Source: Taibaiella soli
Lineage (GTDB): Bacteria > Bacteroidota > Bacteroidia > Chitinophagales > Chitinophagaceae
NCBI RefSeq assembly: GCF_003236175.1
Contig: NZ_QKTW01000020.1
Location: 57,785 to 121,784, forward strand
Direction: 5' to 3'
DNA length: 64,000 nucleotides
Of this stretch, positions 9,249 through 18,972 are shown in pieces (position 1 is the stretch's first letter; each line of letters opens with the position of its first letter). Below the pieces are notes generated by a model. It did not search any database, was not told the DNA's origin, and worked only from the letters and a program-made list of their open reading frames with translations. The position numbers and the translations under genes were made by a program.

Positions 9249-10637
9249 CTAGTTTCTAGCGTCCAGGTTAAAAGAAATACATTTCTCCGGATACTCTGCA
9301 GCATGTTTATAGACGAGGTTACGTATGTAATCGTTGTCCTGTAAAGGTTCCAATTCAGCCTGCAGTTTGTCGAGGTCGTTGAGCAGACGCTCTTCTTTGA
9401 TGTAGCCCATGCCGTAGATATTACCGTTGCGGATAAGGATACAACTTTGTTCTTCTGCCGTCAAACCTTGGTCAAGCAAAATGAAAGTAGGCAGGTGTGT
9501 CTGAATCCAGTTGACAGCATCCTTCACGCGTTCGTTATAAAACGCAGGATCAATATTGGCGCCACAGGTTCCTGTGCAGCCTGTGGCATCAATTCCATTT
9601 TCGCAGTCGGCACTTTTAGCCATATTACAAAGGCGAGGGCAGAGCTCAAATTCTGTAATCATCTGGCGCAACCAATGGTGTCCTTCAATAATGGTGTTGA
9701 ATGTATATAGTGGCTTGAAATGATTCTTGTTTTTTTCGATAGCCAGGCGCATATAGCCGAGCTGATCTTCATAAGCAAAAAGACCAAACTGTGGCAAATA
9801 GCCTTTCTGGCTACGGTTATGCAACGGCCATAACTTCCGGATTTCAACGCTCTCCAAAATGTGCGCCATCAGTTCCGTTGCACATGGTTTAAAGCTGATG
9901 CGATAAATATCACGCAGAAAATCCTGTTTTTGCTTGCCTGCTTTATTGTTGGAGAAATGGCTTTTAACGCGCTTTTTCAGGTTTAAAGCCTTGCCTACAT
10001 AAATGATCTTGCCGCGTACATCGTAGAAATAATAAACACCTGGTGACGGCGGTAAACTATCTAACTGCTCGATAGGTACGTTAGGCGGCAGATATTGTTC
10101 GCTATTGCGGCCTTTCAGCATTGATGCAATCACTTCCTCGCTGTCTCTTGCTACCAGATAGGCAAACAGATCAGACGTTGCCAAAGCGTCGCCGCCGGCA
10201 CGGTGATGATTGTTGTGATTAATCTCCAGATGATGACAAAGTTTGCCAAGATTGTAATGCTTCAGTCCCGGTACAATTTTACGGGCCAGACGAACCGTAC
10301 ATAGCTTACGTAAATTCAGCTCGTAGCCGGCTTCTGAAAGGTGATGCTTTACGAAGGAATAGTCAAAGTTGACATTGTGCGCAACAAAGATTTTGTTTTG
10401 CAGCAGTTCGTAAACCTGTGCTGCAATTTCATCAAACGTAGGAGCATTTACAACCATTTCGTTGGAAATACCAGTAAGTGACTGTATGAAAAGCGGAATA
10501 TGTCTTTGCGGATTAACCAGCGTTTCGTAGACATGCAATACGCGTTCGCCGTCGTGGATGACAATGGCGATTTCGGTTATGCCATTACCCAATGCATAGC
10601 TCCCCGTCGTTTCAATATCTACAATAGCGTACAGCAT
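9249..10637 (-). CDS. DnaQ-like exonuclease fused to GIY-YIG nuclease
   Basis: The protein has 462 aa. ATG 10637 is chosen over a GTG at 10655 because the DEDDh exonuclease family starts directly with YAIVDIETTG. Residues about 1-170 form the 3'-5' exonuclease (DxExT; HNVNFDYSF; HHRAGGDALAT with the catalytic His). Residues about 195-275 form a GIY-YIG endonuclease (SPGVYYFYDVRGKIIYVGKALNLKKRV) like the N-terminus of UvrC or Cho. The last 180 residues hold a Cys cluster (CPRLCNMAKSADCENG, CTGTCG). This fusion is known in bacteria and probably acts in DNA repair or processing. It lies alone between a convergent four-helix gene and the metK terminator. Confidence 0.9.
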   Translation of the reverse strand: MLYAIVDIETTGSYALGNGITEIAIVIHDGERVLHVYETLVNPQRHIPLFIQSLTGISNEMVVNAPTFDEIAAQVYELLQNKIFVAHNVNFDYSFVKHHLSEAGYELNLRKLCTVRLARKIVPGLKHYNLGKLCHHLEINHNNHHRAGGDALATSDLFAYLVARDSEEVIASMLKGRNSEQYLPPNVPIEQLDSLPPSPGVYYFYDVRGKIIYVGKALNLKKRVKSHFSNNKAGKQKQDFLRDIYRISFKPCATELMAHILESVEIRKLWPLHNRSQKGYLPQFGLFAYEDQLGYMRLAIEKNKNHFKPLYTFNTIIEGHHWLRQMITEFELCPRLCNMAKSADCENGIDATGCTGTCGANIDPAFYNERVKDAVNWIQTHLPTFILLDQGLTAEEQSCILIRNGNIYGMGYIKEERLLNDLDKLQAELEPLQDNDYIRNLVYKHAAEYPEKCISFNLDARN

Positions 10638-10720
10638 TTGGCTGATATGGATCACTGATCGTACGCGAAGTTAGCTATAATTGTTTTTCCGCGAAGCAGC
10701 GACATTTTGAATTAAAAATG

Positions 10721-10752
10721 AAAAACCCGCAGTGTTTAGACTGCGGGTTTTT
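10721..10752 (-). terminator. metK terminator
   Basis: A 13-bp perfect stem (AAAAACCCGCAGT / ACTGCGGGTTTTT) with loop GTTTAG sits 19 bases after the metK stop. It ends in a T-run on both strands, so it also isolates metK from the exonuclease gene. Confidence 0.9.
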
Positions 10753-10770
10753 ATATTGTAAGAAAAATGC

Positions 10771-12024
10771 TTATTTGATTTTGAAAGCTTTTTTCACTTT
10801 AGCAACGTGATCGAGTTTTTCCCAGGTGAAAAGCTCCACTTTTACGTTTTTAGATTTGCCGTCAGCAGATTTGAACGATTTTGTTACAACCTGTGGTTCA
10901 CGACCCATGTGGCCATAAGCAGCACATTCGCTGTACATCGGTTGACGCAGTTTCAGGCGTTGCTCGATGAAGTAAGGACGCATATCAAATACAGAAGATA
11001 CAATTTTAGCGATTTCGCCATCGTTCATATCTACTTTCGCGCTACCATAAGTGTTTACATAGATACCCATTGGCTCAGCAACACCGATTGCATAAGAAAC
11101 CTGTACGAGTACTTCTTCACAAACACCAGCCGCCACGAGGTTTTTAGCGATGTGACGTGTAGCATATGCAGCAGAGCGGTCTACTTTGCTCGGATCTTTA
11201 CCAGAGAAAGCACCACCACCGTGCGCACCTTTACCACCGTAAGTATCTACGATAATTTTACGGCCTGTAAGACCTGTATCACCGTGTGGACCACCAATCA
11301 CAAATTTACCAGTTGGGTTGATGTGATATTTGATGGCGTCGTTGAAGAATTTTTTATACTGTGGATTTCCTTTGATCACGCGAGGAATCAGCGTTGCCAG
11401 AACGTCTTTTTTAATACGCTCCTGCATCGCTTTTTCGTCAGCGAAATCATCGTGCTGTGTAGAAATTACGATCGTGTCGATGCGTGTAGGCTTGTTGTCA
11501 TCGCCATACTCTAGTGTAACCTGGCTTTTCGCATCCGGGCGCAGATATTTCATCTGTTTGCCTTCATTGCGGATAGCGCTCAGTTCGCGGAGGAGGATGT
11601 GAGCGAGATCCAGTGCCATCGGCATGTAATGAGCGGTTTCGTTTGACGCATAGCCAAACATCATGCCCTGATCGCCTGCACCCTGATCTTCTTTTTTCTT
11701 TTTGTCAACACCCTGGTTGATGTCTGGAGATTGTTCGTGAATCGCAGAAAGAACGCCACATGATTTTGCTTCAAACATGTATTCGCTCTTTGTATAACCA
11801 ATTTTAGAGATTACATCACGAGCAATGCTTTGAACATCGATGTACGTATTTGACTTTACTTCACCAGCCAGTACTACTTGTCCTGTTGTTACCAGGGTTT
11901 CACAAGCAATTTTAGACTCGGGGTCCCAAGCAAGGAAATTATCTACTAATGCATCAGATATCTGATCCGCTACCTTGTCAGGATGTCCTTCTGAAACGGA
12001 CTCTGATGTGAATAAATAAGGCAT
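10771..12024 (-). CDS. metK: S-adenosylmethionine synthase
   Basis: The 417-aa protein makes S-adenosylmethionine from methionine and ATP in the cytosol. The [20 protein letters not shown] start contains the substrate His and metal Asp, [19 protein letters not shown] is the lysine-bearing active-site loop, and [10 protein letters not shown] follows. Length is a little above the E. coli enzyme, in line with Bacteroidota members. It lies 49 bases after glmS on the same strand, so it may be the last gene of the glycogen-synthase-like/DUF4270/glmS/metK series or have its own promoter. No SAM riboswitch fits in the short leader. Confidence 0.97.
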   Translation of the reverse strand: MPYLFTSESVSEGHPDKVADQISDALVDNFLAWDPESKIACETLVTTGQVVLAGEVKSNTYIDVQSIARDVISKIGYTKSEYMFEAKSCGVLSAIHEQSPDINQGVDKKKKEDQGAGDQGMMFGYASNETAHYMPMALDLAHILLRELSAIRNEGKQMKYLRPDAKSQVTLEYGDDNKPTRIDTIVISTQHDDFADEKAMQERIKKDVLATLIPRVIKGNPQYKKFFNDAIKYHINPTGKFVIGGPHGDTGLTGRKIIVDTYGGKGAHGGGAFSGKDPSKVDRSAAYATRHIAKNLVAAGVCEEVLVQVSYAIGVAEPMGIYVNTYGSAKVDMNDGEIAKIVSSVFDMRPYFIEQRLKLRQPMYSECAAYGHMGREPQVVTKSFKSADGKSKNVKVELFTWEKLDHVAKVKKAFKIK

Positions 12025-12073
12025 TCGTTTATGATTTAGAAATTAATGGTTTGAACGAAGATAAAAATGTTTT

Positions 12074-13912
12074 TTATTCTACCGTAACTGACTTCGCCAG
12101 GTTGCGCGGTTGGTCCACATTACAGCCACGGAGGATGGCAATATGGTAAGCGAGCAATTGCAGCGGAACTACCGTTACCAACGGAGAAAGTACTTCTTCC
12201 GTTTCCGGCACTTCAATCACGTGATCGGCCAGGTTGCGGATTTGGGTATCTCCTTTGTTTACGATGGCAATGATCTTTCCTTTACGGGCTTTTACTTCCT
12301 GAATGTTGGATACGATTTTTTCGTACGCACTCTGGTTGGTTGCCAAGAAAACTACTGGCATTTCTTCATCAATCAGCGCAATCGGGCCGTGCTTCATTTC
12401 TGCAGCAGGATAACCTTCTGCGTGGATATAAGAAATTTCTTTCAGTTTCAATGCACCTTCCAGGGCAACCGGGAAGTTTACACCGCGACCGAGATACAGG
12501 AAGTTGGTTGCGTCTTTATAAATAGCAGCCAGTTCGCGAATCTGACCATCCAGTTGCAAGGTCTCTTCAATTTTTTCAGGAATATGTTCCAGTTCGTACA
12601 GAATCTGACGAAGTTTTGAAGTAGAGATCGTTCCTTTTGACTGCGCAATTTGCAGTGCAAGCAACGTAAGGATGGAAACCTGTGTAGAGAAAGCTTTAGT
12701 AGAAGCTACGCCAATCTCAGGACCTGCGTGTGTATAAGAGCCTGCATGAGATACGCGCGCGATAGACGAACCGATTACGTTACAAATGCCGTAGATCAGC
12801 GCCTGGCGTTCTTTCGCCATTTCAATCGCAGCCAGTGTGTCCGCTGTTTCACCAGATTGAGAAATCGCAATTACCACATCTGTCTCATTGATGATTGGGT
12901 TGCGGTAACGGAATTCAGAAGCATATTCTACTTCTACCGGTACGCGTGCCAATTCTTCAATTAAATATTCTGCGAGCAGACCAGAGTGGTAAGAAGTTCC
13001 ACAGGCAGTAATGATAAATCTTTCTGCTTTGTCGATTTTGGTAGAAAATTCACTGACGCCACCTAGCTTGATCCAGCCATCGGTAGCACTCATGCGGCCG
13101 CGGAATGAATCTTCGATCACTTTAGGTTGTTCGTAAATTTCTTTCAGCATGAAATGTTCGAAACCACCTTTTTCAATGGCTTCGAGGCTCATTTCGAGCT
13201 TCTGAATTGCGTGTGATTTTTCAATATTACCCAGCGTCTTGATGGTATAATGCCCGTCTCTTTTGATAACGGCATATTCCTTATCGTCAAGATAGATTAC
13301 ATTTTTGGTGTACTCAATGATTGGTGAAGCATCTGACGCGATGAAAAATTCTTCTTCGCCGATACCTAAAACCATTGGGCTTCCCTTGCGGGCAGCAATC
13401 AATGTATCCGGATCGTTTTTCTCCATTACAACGATCGCGTATGCACCGACTACCTCATTCAAGGCAATACGTACTGCATCTTCCAGCGCGCATTTTTCCT
13501 GCTTTTTCACCTCTTCGATGAGATTCGCCAATACTTCGGTATCTGTGTCTGAATGGAACACATAGCCGCGTTTTTGCAGCTCTTCTTTCAGCGATGCATA
13601 GTTCTCAATGATGCCATTGTGAATAATAGCAATGCTTTCGGAGTGAGAAAGGTGTGGGTGCGCATTACAATCGTTCGGAACACCGTGGGTAGCCCAGCGG
13701 GTATGTCCCATACCAATCGTAGCGCCAATAGACTTGTCTTTCGTGTACTCTTCAAGGTCACTTACTTTCCCTGCTTTTTTGTACACGTGCAATTGGCCAT
13801 TTAACAAGGCAATACCGGCGCTGTCATAGCCCCGGTATTCAAGTCTTTTAAGTCCTTTTATCAGGATAGGAAAAGCCTCTTTCTTTCCTATGTAAGCAAC
13901 GATGCCGCACAT
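12074..13912 (-). CDS. glmS: Glutamine-fructose-6-phosphate aminotransferase
   Basis: The 612-aa cytosolic enzyme makes glucosamine 6-phosphate for peptidoglycan, LPS and amino sugars. Start ATG 13912 is fixed because the nucleophile Cys must follow the initiator Met (MCGIVAYIG). The glutaminase half has GMGHTRWATHG; the isomerase half has two SIS domains (CGTSYHSG, SQSGETADTLAA, GRGVNFPVALEGALKLKE) and the C-terminal LAKSVTVE that closes the active site. It starts 13 bases after the DUF4270 stop, suggesting cotranscription. No glmS ribozyme is present in that gap. Confidence 0.97.
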   Translation of the reverse strand: MCGIVAYIGKKEAFPILIKGLKRLEYRGYDSAGIALLNGQLHVYKKAGKVSDLEEYTKDKSIGATIGMGHTRWATHGVPNDCNAHPHLSHSESIAIIHNGIIENYASLKEELQKRGYVFHSDTDTEVLANLIEEVKKQEKCALEDAVRIALNEVVGAYAIVVMEKNDPDTLIAARKGSPMVLGIGEEEFFIASDASPIIEYTKNVIYLDDKEYAVIKRDGHYTIKTLGNIEKSHAIQKLEMSLEAIEKGGFEHFMLKEIYEQPKVIEDSFRGRMSATDGWIKLGGVSEFSTKIDKAERFIITACGTSYHSGLLAEYLIEELARVPVEVEYASEFRYRNPIINETDVVIAISQSGETADTLAAIEMAKERQALIYGICNVIGSSIARVSHAGSYTHAGPEIGVASTKAFSTQVSILTLLALQIAQSKGTISTSKLRQILYELEHIPEKIEETLQLDGQIRELAAIYKDATNFLYLGRGVNFPVALEGALKLKEISYIHAEGYPAAEMKHGPIALIDEEMPVVFLATNQSAYEKIVSNIQEVKARKGKIIAIVNKGDTQIRNLADHVIEVPETEEVLSPLVTVVPLQLLAYHIAILRGCNVDQPRNLAKSVTVE

Positions 13913-13925
13913 ACGGATAAATTTT

Positions 13926-15308
13926 TTAGTCGATTTTGGAATAAATTACATTGATCTGCAGTTTGTATGTAGCGTTGCTGTTGCTCTTTCCTCCGGCAAT
14001 TAACCGGTATGCCCCGGGATACGTCTGCGTGCCATTTAGGAGTAAATGTAAGTTAGTTCTTCCTTGTATTAAAGCTTTTTGAAGTTCACGCGGGAAATTA
14101 ATAGAGTACTGTGTTACTGTAAACGCACCGACCGTTACGGACTGAGCAACACCATCAATAAAAGTGGAAGATGTACTGCTGCCGACGTAGTTGTCCGCGA
14201 TAAAGTAATAGGTACCATAATCATCAATTCCCGTTACACGAATACGTGAAGGTTCTGTGTATATCGACGAGGAACCAACATCTACTTTAGTAATCAGGAT
14301 CTGCGCTTTGTTGATCAGAGATTTTCCAATCACACTGTCTATATGGCGGATATTTGTGATCCGGATATCTGCTGCGGCGCCAGGTTCATTCTGAATCATG
14401 ATGATGGAATCATCGGTGCGTGACGGCGAATAGTACGGAGCCACCGGATAGCCGGTGTAGTTACGTTTTACCCAGGTAGAGTGCGCACAGTTGGTCGTGT
14501 TGTATCCAAATTGAGATACAACGCTGTCTTGCATATAAAACAGGAGGCCTGCTGTGTTGTAGTAGCTGTCGCCGTCCAGTTCAAAATAAGCGAGTGAAGT
14601 ACCTGTGGCGCTGCTTGTAGTATCTGGTTCTACATATAAACCTTTAAACCAACTGAGGAACGTAGGATAGTCAGCATACTGAGACGAGCTGTCCATCAGT
14701 TTCTGAATAAAATCATTGTCGGTGATCTTAATGCGCATGTGCGGCGTTACGGATGAGTCTTTCAACTGCACGTAATTCTTAAGATCATTGATATTCGTTG
14801 TAACGGTACCGAGTAAATGGCTTCTGTCTACGCCAAAACGGCTGAAGCTATAATAATAGCCCGTAGAAGAGAAAGTATCGGTCATACGGTACACTGAAAA
14901 CTTCTGCGGACGGTTTGTGTTGTTCGTGTCGCCCCATGTAAAATTATAAGGCAAAACCAGCACTACCGAATCGATTGAAGATCGTGAAACCGGGAATGTA
15001 TAAGAAGACGTAGGCGGAATTACGTTAAAGTAAATACCTGCATTGGTCACACCGAAGAAAGGATCCGCATTTACCGTGCCCAGACCTGCAATTACAGGAG
15101 ATGTATTGAGACTGGTGACGATAGAGTCATCATAAACTGTTTTGGACAGGCATGAGATATCATTGGGATCGAGGGCAAACGTTTTGATATTATCAACTGC
15201 CGGTGCAAGATTGGAGTTGATAATAGTATTTTCCTTACAACTGGTAGCAGACAAAGCAACAATTGCGGCGAATGCGCCGGCTGCCGTTCTCCAGATACGA
15301 TTCTTCAA
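13926..15308 (-). CDS. DUF4270 family lipoprotein
   Basis: The 460-aa protein starts at TTG 15308; an in-frame stop lies three codons upstream and no ATG precedes the signal. Residues 1-24 are a lipoprotein signal with lipobox LSATSC, so it is likely anchored to the outer membrane. The body is rich in beta-strand, Ser/Thr and Tyr, without a catalytic motif. DUF4270 proteins are found next to glycogen-synthase-like genes in Bacteroidota, as here: the upstream gene ends 37 bases before it and glmS follows. Function is unknown. Confidence 0.85.
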   Translation of the reverse strand: MKNRIWRTAAGAFAAIVALSATSCKENTIINSNLAPAVDNIKTFALDPNDISCLSKTVYDDSIVTSLNTSPVIAGLGTVNADPFFGVTNAGIYFNVIPPTSSYTFPVSRSSIDSVVLVLPYNFTWGDTNNTNRPQKFSVYRMTDTFSSTGYYYSFSRFGVDRSHLLGTVTTNINDLKNYVQLKDSSVTPHMRIKITDNDFIQKLMDSSSQYADYPTFLSWFKGLYVEPDTTSSATGTSLAYFELDGDSYYNTAGLLFYMQDSVVSQFGYNTTNCAHSTWVKRNYTGYPVAPYYSPSRTDDSIIMIQNEPGAAADIRITNIRHIDSVIGKSLINKAQILITKVDVGSSSIYTEPSRIRVTGIDDYGTYYFIADNYVGSSTSSTFIDGVAQSVTVGAFTVTQYSINFPRELQKALIQGRTNLHLLLNGTQTYPGAYRLIAGGKSNSNATYKLQINVIYSKID

Positions 15309-15345
15309 GATGTATTAATTTTCAGCGAAAGTGATAAAAGAAATT

Positions 15346-16173
15346 CTAAGACTCTGTTAAGCTTTTATAAAGGTCGAGCAGTGGCGTTATATCCTCTTTC
15401 CAGCTATCCTCATATTTCAGAACTTTCTTATAACGGCTTGGTTTCACTTCCTCTACGATCTGCGGATCCAGGTTGTCTTCGCCAAATACTACCACATCGG
15501 CATATTTGGAAGCACCCAGCGTCAGCGCCATGTTAGTACCTTCTTTAAATACTTCCAGGTCTTTTTCCTTGATCTCATTACTGATCATGGCTTTTCTGGT
15601 GAACTGATCGTTCAGTATTTCGGAGAACTGTGGTTGTTGCGCAGTAAATATTGTTTTAGAGTAGCTGAAAACTGGCTCTTTCTTGTAGGCAGTTTTCAGG
15701 TACAGCGGAATCAGGGAGGTCATCCAGCCGTGACAATGGATCACGTGCGGTGGCCAGCCAAATTTCTTCACCGTTTCCAATGCACTTTTGCAGAAGAAAA
15801 TCATGCGCTCGGCATTATCTTCAAAAAAGTTGTCCTGATCGTCGCGAAATACAGATTTGCGCTTGAAATAATCGTCATTATCCATGAAGTACACCTGCAG
15901 TCGCGCATTTGGCAAAGAGGCTACTTTGATGATCAGTGGGTAATCATCTTTGTCGATAATAACATTGATGCCTGAAAGGCGTACCACTTCGTGCAGGCGA
16001 TGCCGGCGCTCATTAATGATCCCGAATCGAGGCATGATTACACGGACTTCCAAACCGGCGTCAAAAGTTTTAATAGCGAGCTTGTTCAGAATCTGTGCGA
16101 AATCTGTAAATTCAAGATAAGGAGATAATTCGTTAGCTACAATTAAAACACGTTTTTTGGTGTCTGCAGACAT
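15346..16173 (-). CDS. Glycogen/starch synthase-like protein, catalytic N-domain only
   Basis: The 275-aa protein resembles the N-terminal ADP-glucose-binding half of GT5 glycogen synthase (VLIVANELSPYLEFTDFAQI, then FFCKSALETVKKFGWPPHVIHCHGW). It lacks the C-terminal GT-B half that full-length GlgA has (about 480 aa), so it may not make glycogen by itself. Short versions like this are common in Bacteroidota beside panC. It heads a likely operon with DUF4270 and glmS, divergent from panC with 115 bases between the starts. Confidence 0.85.
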   Translation of the reverse strand: MSADTKKRVLIVANELSPYLEFTDFAQILNKLAIKTFDAGLEVRVIMPRFGIINERRHRLHEVVRLSGINVIIDKDDYPLIIKVASLPNARLQVYFMDNDDYFKRKSVFRDDQDNFFEDNAERMIFFCKSALETVKKFGWPPHVIHCHGWMTSLIPLYLKTAYKKEPVFSYSKTIFTAQQPQFSEILNDQFTRKAMISNEIKEKDLEVFKEGTNMALTLGASKYADVVVFGEDNLDPQIVEEVKPSRYKKVLKYEDSWKEDITPLLDLYKSLTES

Positions 16174-16288
16174 GTGGTTGTTTTATATTTTAAAAAGCGG
16201 AATGATTAAATTCCAAAAAAATAGGTCTGCAAAATTACGGAAATATTAAATTCCCCGCGTTATTTTGCGTGATATAGCCTCTGATGAT

Positions 16289-17134
16289 ATGACAATATTC
16301 AAAAAAATCAAGGATTTGCAGGAGTTTCTGCAACTGCAGAACGGCAAGATAGTAGGCTTTGTGCCAACGATGGGCGCCCTCCATAACGGTCATCGCTCGC
16401 TTATAGAAAAGGCGAAAGCAAATGCTGAAATCGTCGTTTGCAGTATTTTTGTCAACCCAACTCAATTTAACGACAAGGCTGATTTTGAAAAATATCCGGT
16501 TACGACCGACGCTGATATTGCTTTATTAATGGATTCCGGATGCGATGTCCTTTTCTTGCCTGAGGTCGCAGAAATGTATCCCGATGGCCTTGAAAAAGGT
16601 AGCATATATGATTTCGGATATCTGGAAACGGTACTGGAAGGCGCAATGCGCCCGGGTCATTTTAAAGGTGTAGGACAAATTGTTTCCCGATTGTTGAATA
16701 TTGTGCAGCCAAATAAGCTGTTTATGGGGCAGAAAGACTATCAGCAATGTATGATTGTCAGAGATCTGCTTCGTCAGATGGGTAAAGCTGATACTATTGA
16801 GTTGGTTATTTGTCCGACTAGAAGAGAAGCAGACGGCTTAGCTATGAGTTCCCGCAATCGTCGCCTTTCTGAACCGCAACGAGTACTTTCAGGTATTCTC
16901 TATCAATGTCTTGTGTCGATCCAGTCTAAGAAAAGTACTGATAGTTTTGCTTTGGTACAAAAAGAGTGCACGGATCTGCTTAAGGCAAAAGGTATTGAGC
17001 CGGAATATGTTGCGCTGGCAGATGCCGGGGATTTAAAAATATTGGATAATTACGACGGCAACGACTCCATGGTTGCATTGATCGCAGCCAAAGTGGGTAA
17101 TGTTCGTCTGATTGATAATTTGATTTTAGAGTAG
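16289..17134 (+). CDS. panC: Pantothenate synthetase
   Basis: The 281-aa enzyme joins pantoate and beta-alanine with ATP, the last step of pantothenate synthesis. ATG 16289 is chosen over the upstream TTG at 16265 because family members start shortly before IFKKIKDLQEFL. GFVPTMGALHNGH carries the HIGH-type nucleotide motif; MSSRN gives the KMSKS-like loop, and MGQKDYQQCMIVRDL is the usual core. No panD follows; the next gene is pyk on the other strand. It is divergent from the glycogen-synthase-like gene. Confidence 0.97.
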   Translation: MTIFKKIKDLQEFLQLQNGKIVGFVPTMGALHNGHRSLIEKAKANAEIVVCSIFVNPTQFNDKADFEKYPVTTDADIALLMDSGCDVLFLPEVAEMYPDGLEKGSIYDFGYLETVLEGAMRPGHFKGVGQIVSRLLNIVQPNKLFMGQKDYQQCMIVRDLLRQMGKADTIELVICPTRREADGLAMSSRNRRLSEPQRVLSGILYQCLVSIQSKKSTDSFALVQKECTDLLKAKGIEPEYVALADAGDLKILDNYDGNDSMVALIAAKVGNVRLIDNLILE

Positions 17135-17190
17135 CTCTTAATCGCTGATGTCTGATTTTTAGATCGCTGATTTAAGCTCTGTATAAAACA

Positions 17191-17220
17191 GAAGAGGTTG
17201 TCAAACGACAACCTCTTCTT
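17191..17220. terminator. Bidirectional terminator between panC and pyk
   Basis: A 12-bp perfect stem (GAAGAGGTTGTC / GACAACCTCTTC) with loop AAAC lies between convergent panC and pyk. T-rich on the + side (TT after the stem), A-rich before it, so it can act in both directions. Confidence 0.8.
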
Positions 17221-17289
17221 GTATGTTGGCACGAGAGCACTATGATAATTCTCGGCAGTAGAAATCAGATATCCGCCATCGGCAATTTT

Positions 17290-18711
17290 TTATTCCACCT
17301 TCGTAATCTTCAGCATATTCGTTGGTAAGTGTTGTAAAACCGGCATACTTCCGGTGTTCACCACAACATCTCCTTGTTGTATCAATCCTTTTTCTTTCAG
17401 AATATTGATCTGGTCTGCAATGATTTTATCGGCGCTCTCTTCATTATCGTAAAAGAAGGCCTGCACACCCCAGCTCAGACTTAACTGATTGACCAGCGTC
17501 TGTGTTTTGGTAAATACAAATAGCGGAGATCGTGGACGGTAGCTGGAAAGCATAAAACCAGTGTATCCGGATTGCGTCATGCCAATTAAAGCATTGGCTT
17601 CAATGCCGTGGGCAATTTCGCAAGCGTTATAACAAAGTGCATCACTGAGAAAAGATGGTGAATGAGGCTGCGGTACAAGGTTTTTGTTGTACACGATTTC
17701 TTCTTTTTCCACTTCGTTAATAATGCTTACCATCGTGCGGATTACTAACTCAGGATACATGCCCGTAGCCGTTTCTGCACTCAGCATTAAAGCATCTGCA
17801 CCTTCCAGAACAGCATTAGCTACGTCGGTGATTTCACTACGGTTCGGACGTGTACGGTCCAGCATGCTTTCCATCATCTGTGTAGCAATGATTACCGGTT
17901 TGGCACGGTGAATACATTTGCTTACAATATTTTTCTGAATCATTGGAATTTGCTGCAGCGGTAATTCTACGCCCAGATCGCCACGGGCAACCATGACGGC
18001 GTCTGATGCCAGAATAATATCGCGCAGATGTTCCAATGCTTCCGGCTTTTCAATTTTAGCAATGATTTTGGCATTGCTGCTCTTTTCTTTCAGTTTCTGA
18101 CGAAGATCCAATACATCATCCGGGCGGCGCACAAATGAAAGTGCAATCCAGTCGATGCCTTGCGTCAGAATAAAATCAAGGTCCAACAGGTCTTTTTCTG
18201 TCAAAGAAGGCAGCGATATTTTTGTGTCCGGCAGATTGACTCCTTTTTTTGAAGACAGAATGCCTTCGCTGGTCACTTTTACCTTCACGCGATTATCCGC
18301 TGTAATTTCCAGGACTATCACTTCTATTTTTCCATCATCAATCAGAATCTTTTCACCGATGCGGACATCTTTATAAAAATCGGGATAGGATATATAAACC
18401 TGTTCCTTTGTGCCGATACATTTTTCATTGGTGAAGTAAAATTCATCTCCGTTTTTCAATTCCAGCCGATTATCTTTTATTTCGCCCACGCGGAGTTTTG
18501 GTCCCTGTAGATCTGCCAGTATGGCTATATTAAAAGGGAAGTCGGCATTTATCCGGTGTATGTATTCAATAACAGTATGGTGCTCATCGTGGGTTCCGTG
18601 CGAAAAATTGAGCCGGAAAACATTAACGCCCTCATGCACTAGTGCCAGTAATTTCTCATATGTATTGCAGGCAGGGCCAACCGTGGCAATGATTTTGGTT
18701 TTGTGCAGCAT
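17290..18711 (-). CDS. pyk: Pyruvate kinase
   Basis: The 473-aa enzyme makes pyruvate and ATP from phosphoenolpyruvate at the end of glycolysis. RLNFSHGTHDEH and IAKIEKPEALEHL (catalytic Lys) are followed by VMVARGDLGVELP (metal Glu/Asp) and MLSAETATGMYP. The length fits bacterial pyk. It is convergent with panC and divergent from atpG. A short frame just upstream (18727-18909, GTG start) is not taken as a gene. Confidence 0.97.
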   Translation of the reverse strand: MLHKTKIIATVGPACNTYEKLLALVHEGVNVFRLNFSHGTHDEHHTVIEYIHRINADFPFNIAILADLQGPKLRVGEIKDNRLELKNGDEFYFTNEKCIGTKEQVYISYPDFYKDVRIGEKILIDDGKIEVIVLEITADNRVKVKVTSEGILSSKKGVNLPDTKISLPSLTEKDLLDLDFILTQGIDWIALSFVRRPDDVLDLRQKLKEKSSNAKIIAKIEKPEALEHLRDIILASDAVMVARGDLGVELPLQQIPMIQKNIVSKCIHRAKPVIIATQMMESMLDRTRPNRSEITDVANAVLEGADALMLSAETATGMYPELVIRTMVSIINEVEKEEIVYNKNLVPQPHSPSFLSDALCYNACEIAHGIEANALIGMTQSGYTGFMLSSYRPRSPLFVFTKTQTLVNQLSLSWGVQAFFYDNEESADKIIADQINILKEKGLIQQGDVVVNTGSMPVLQHLPTNMLKITKVE

Positions 18712-18932
18712 GATCGTGGTTAATTCTTAACCCAAAGTTCTGTGTTTTAATGTGATGTCAAAAATATCATATTGTGAAAATTGGAAAAATGGCGCTGCCA
18801 TGTAGAATTGGGAGAAATATTTTTTGATTTCATATAGCGTTTCCGCCGCTGTTAACTGACTGATCTTAATGAAAACTCCGGTTTTTAAGCGTTCGATTTT
18901 GGTTTTCACTTTTAAATCTTGCCCGATTGTTG

Positions 18933-18940
18933 TACTTTTG
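18933..18940 (+). promoter_or_regulatory. -7 box of atpG promoter
   Basis: TACTTTTG fits the Bacteroidota -7 consensus TAnnTTTG and lies 33 bases before the atpG start. No TTTG at the usual spacing is seen, so the -33 element is weak. Confidence 0.45.
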
Positions 18941-18972
18941 CGGCCGGTTTACCATTGATATCATAAAAAAAT

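Noticed and set aside
10807..11514. 235-codon forward frame opposite metK
   Set aside because: It is antisense to a highly conserved enzyme; the long frame is a by-product of metK codon use.
12025..12073. SAM riboswitch before metK
   Set aside because: Only 49 bases separate glmS and metK, with no recognisable SAM-binding fold.
13913..13925. glmS ribozyme
   Set aside because: The gap to the upstream gene is 13 bases, too short for the ribozyme.
18727..18909. 60-codon reverse frame with GTG start just before pyk
   Set aside because: It overlaps no known family, has no ribosome site I can see, and lies in the promoter gap of atpG and pyk; a gene is possible but not supported.
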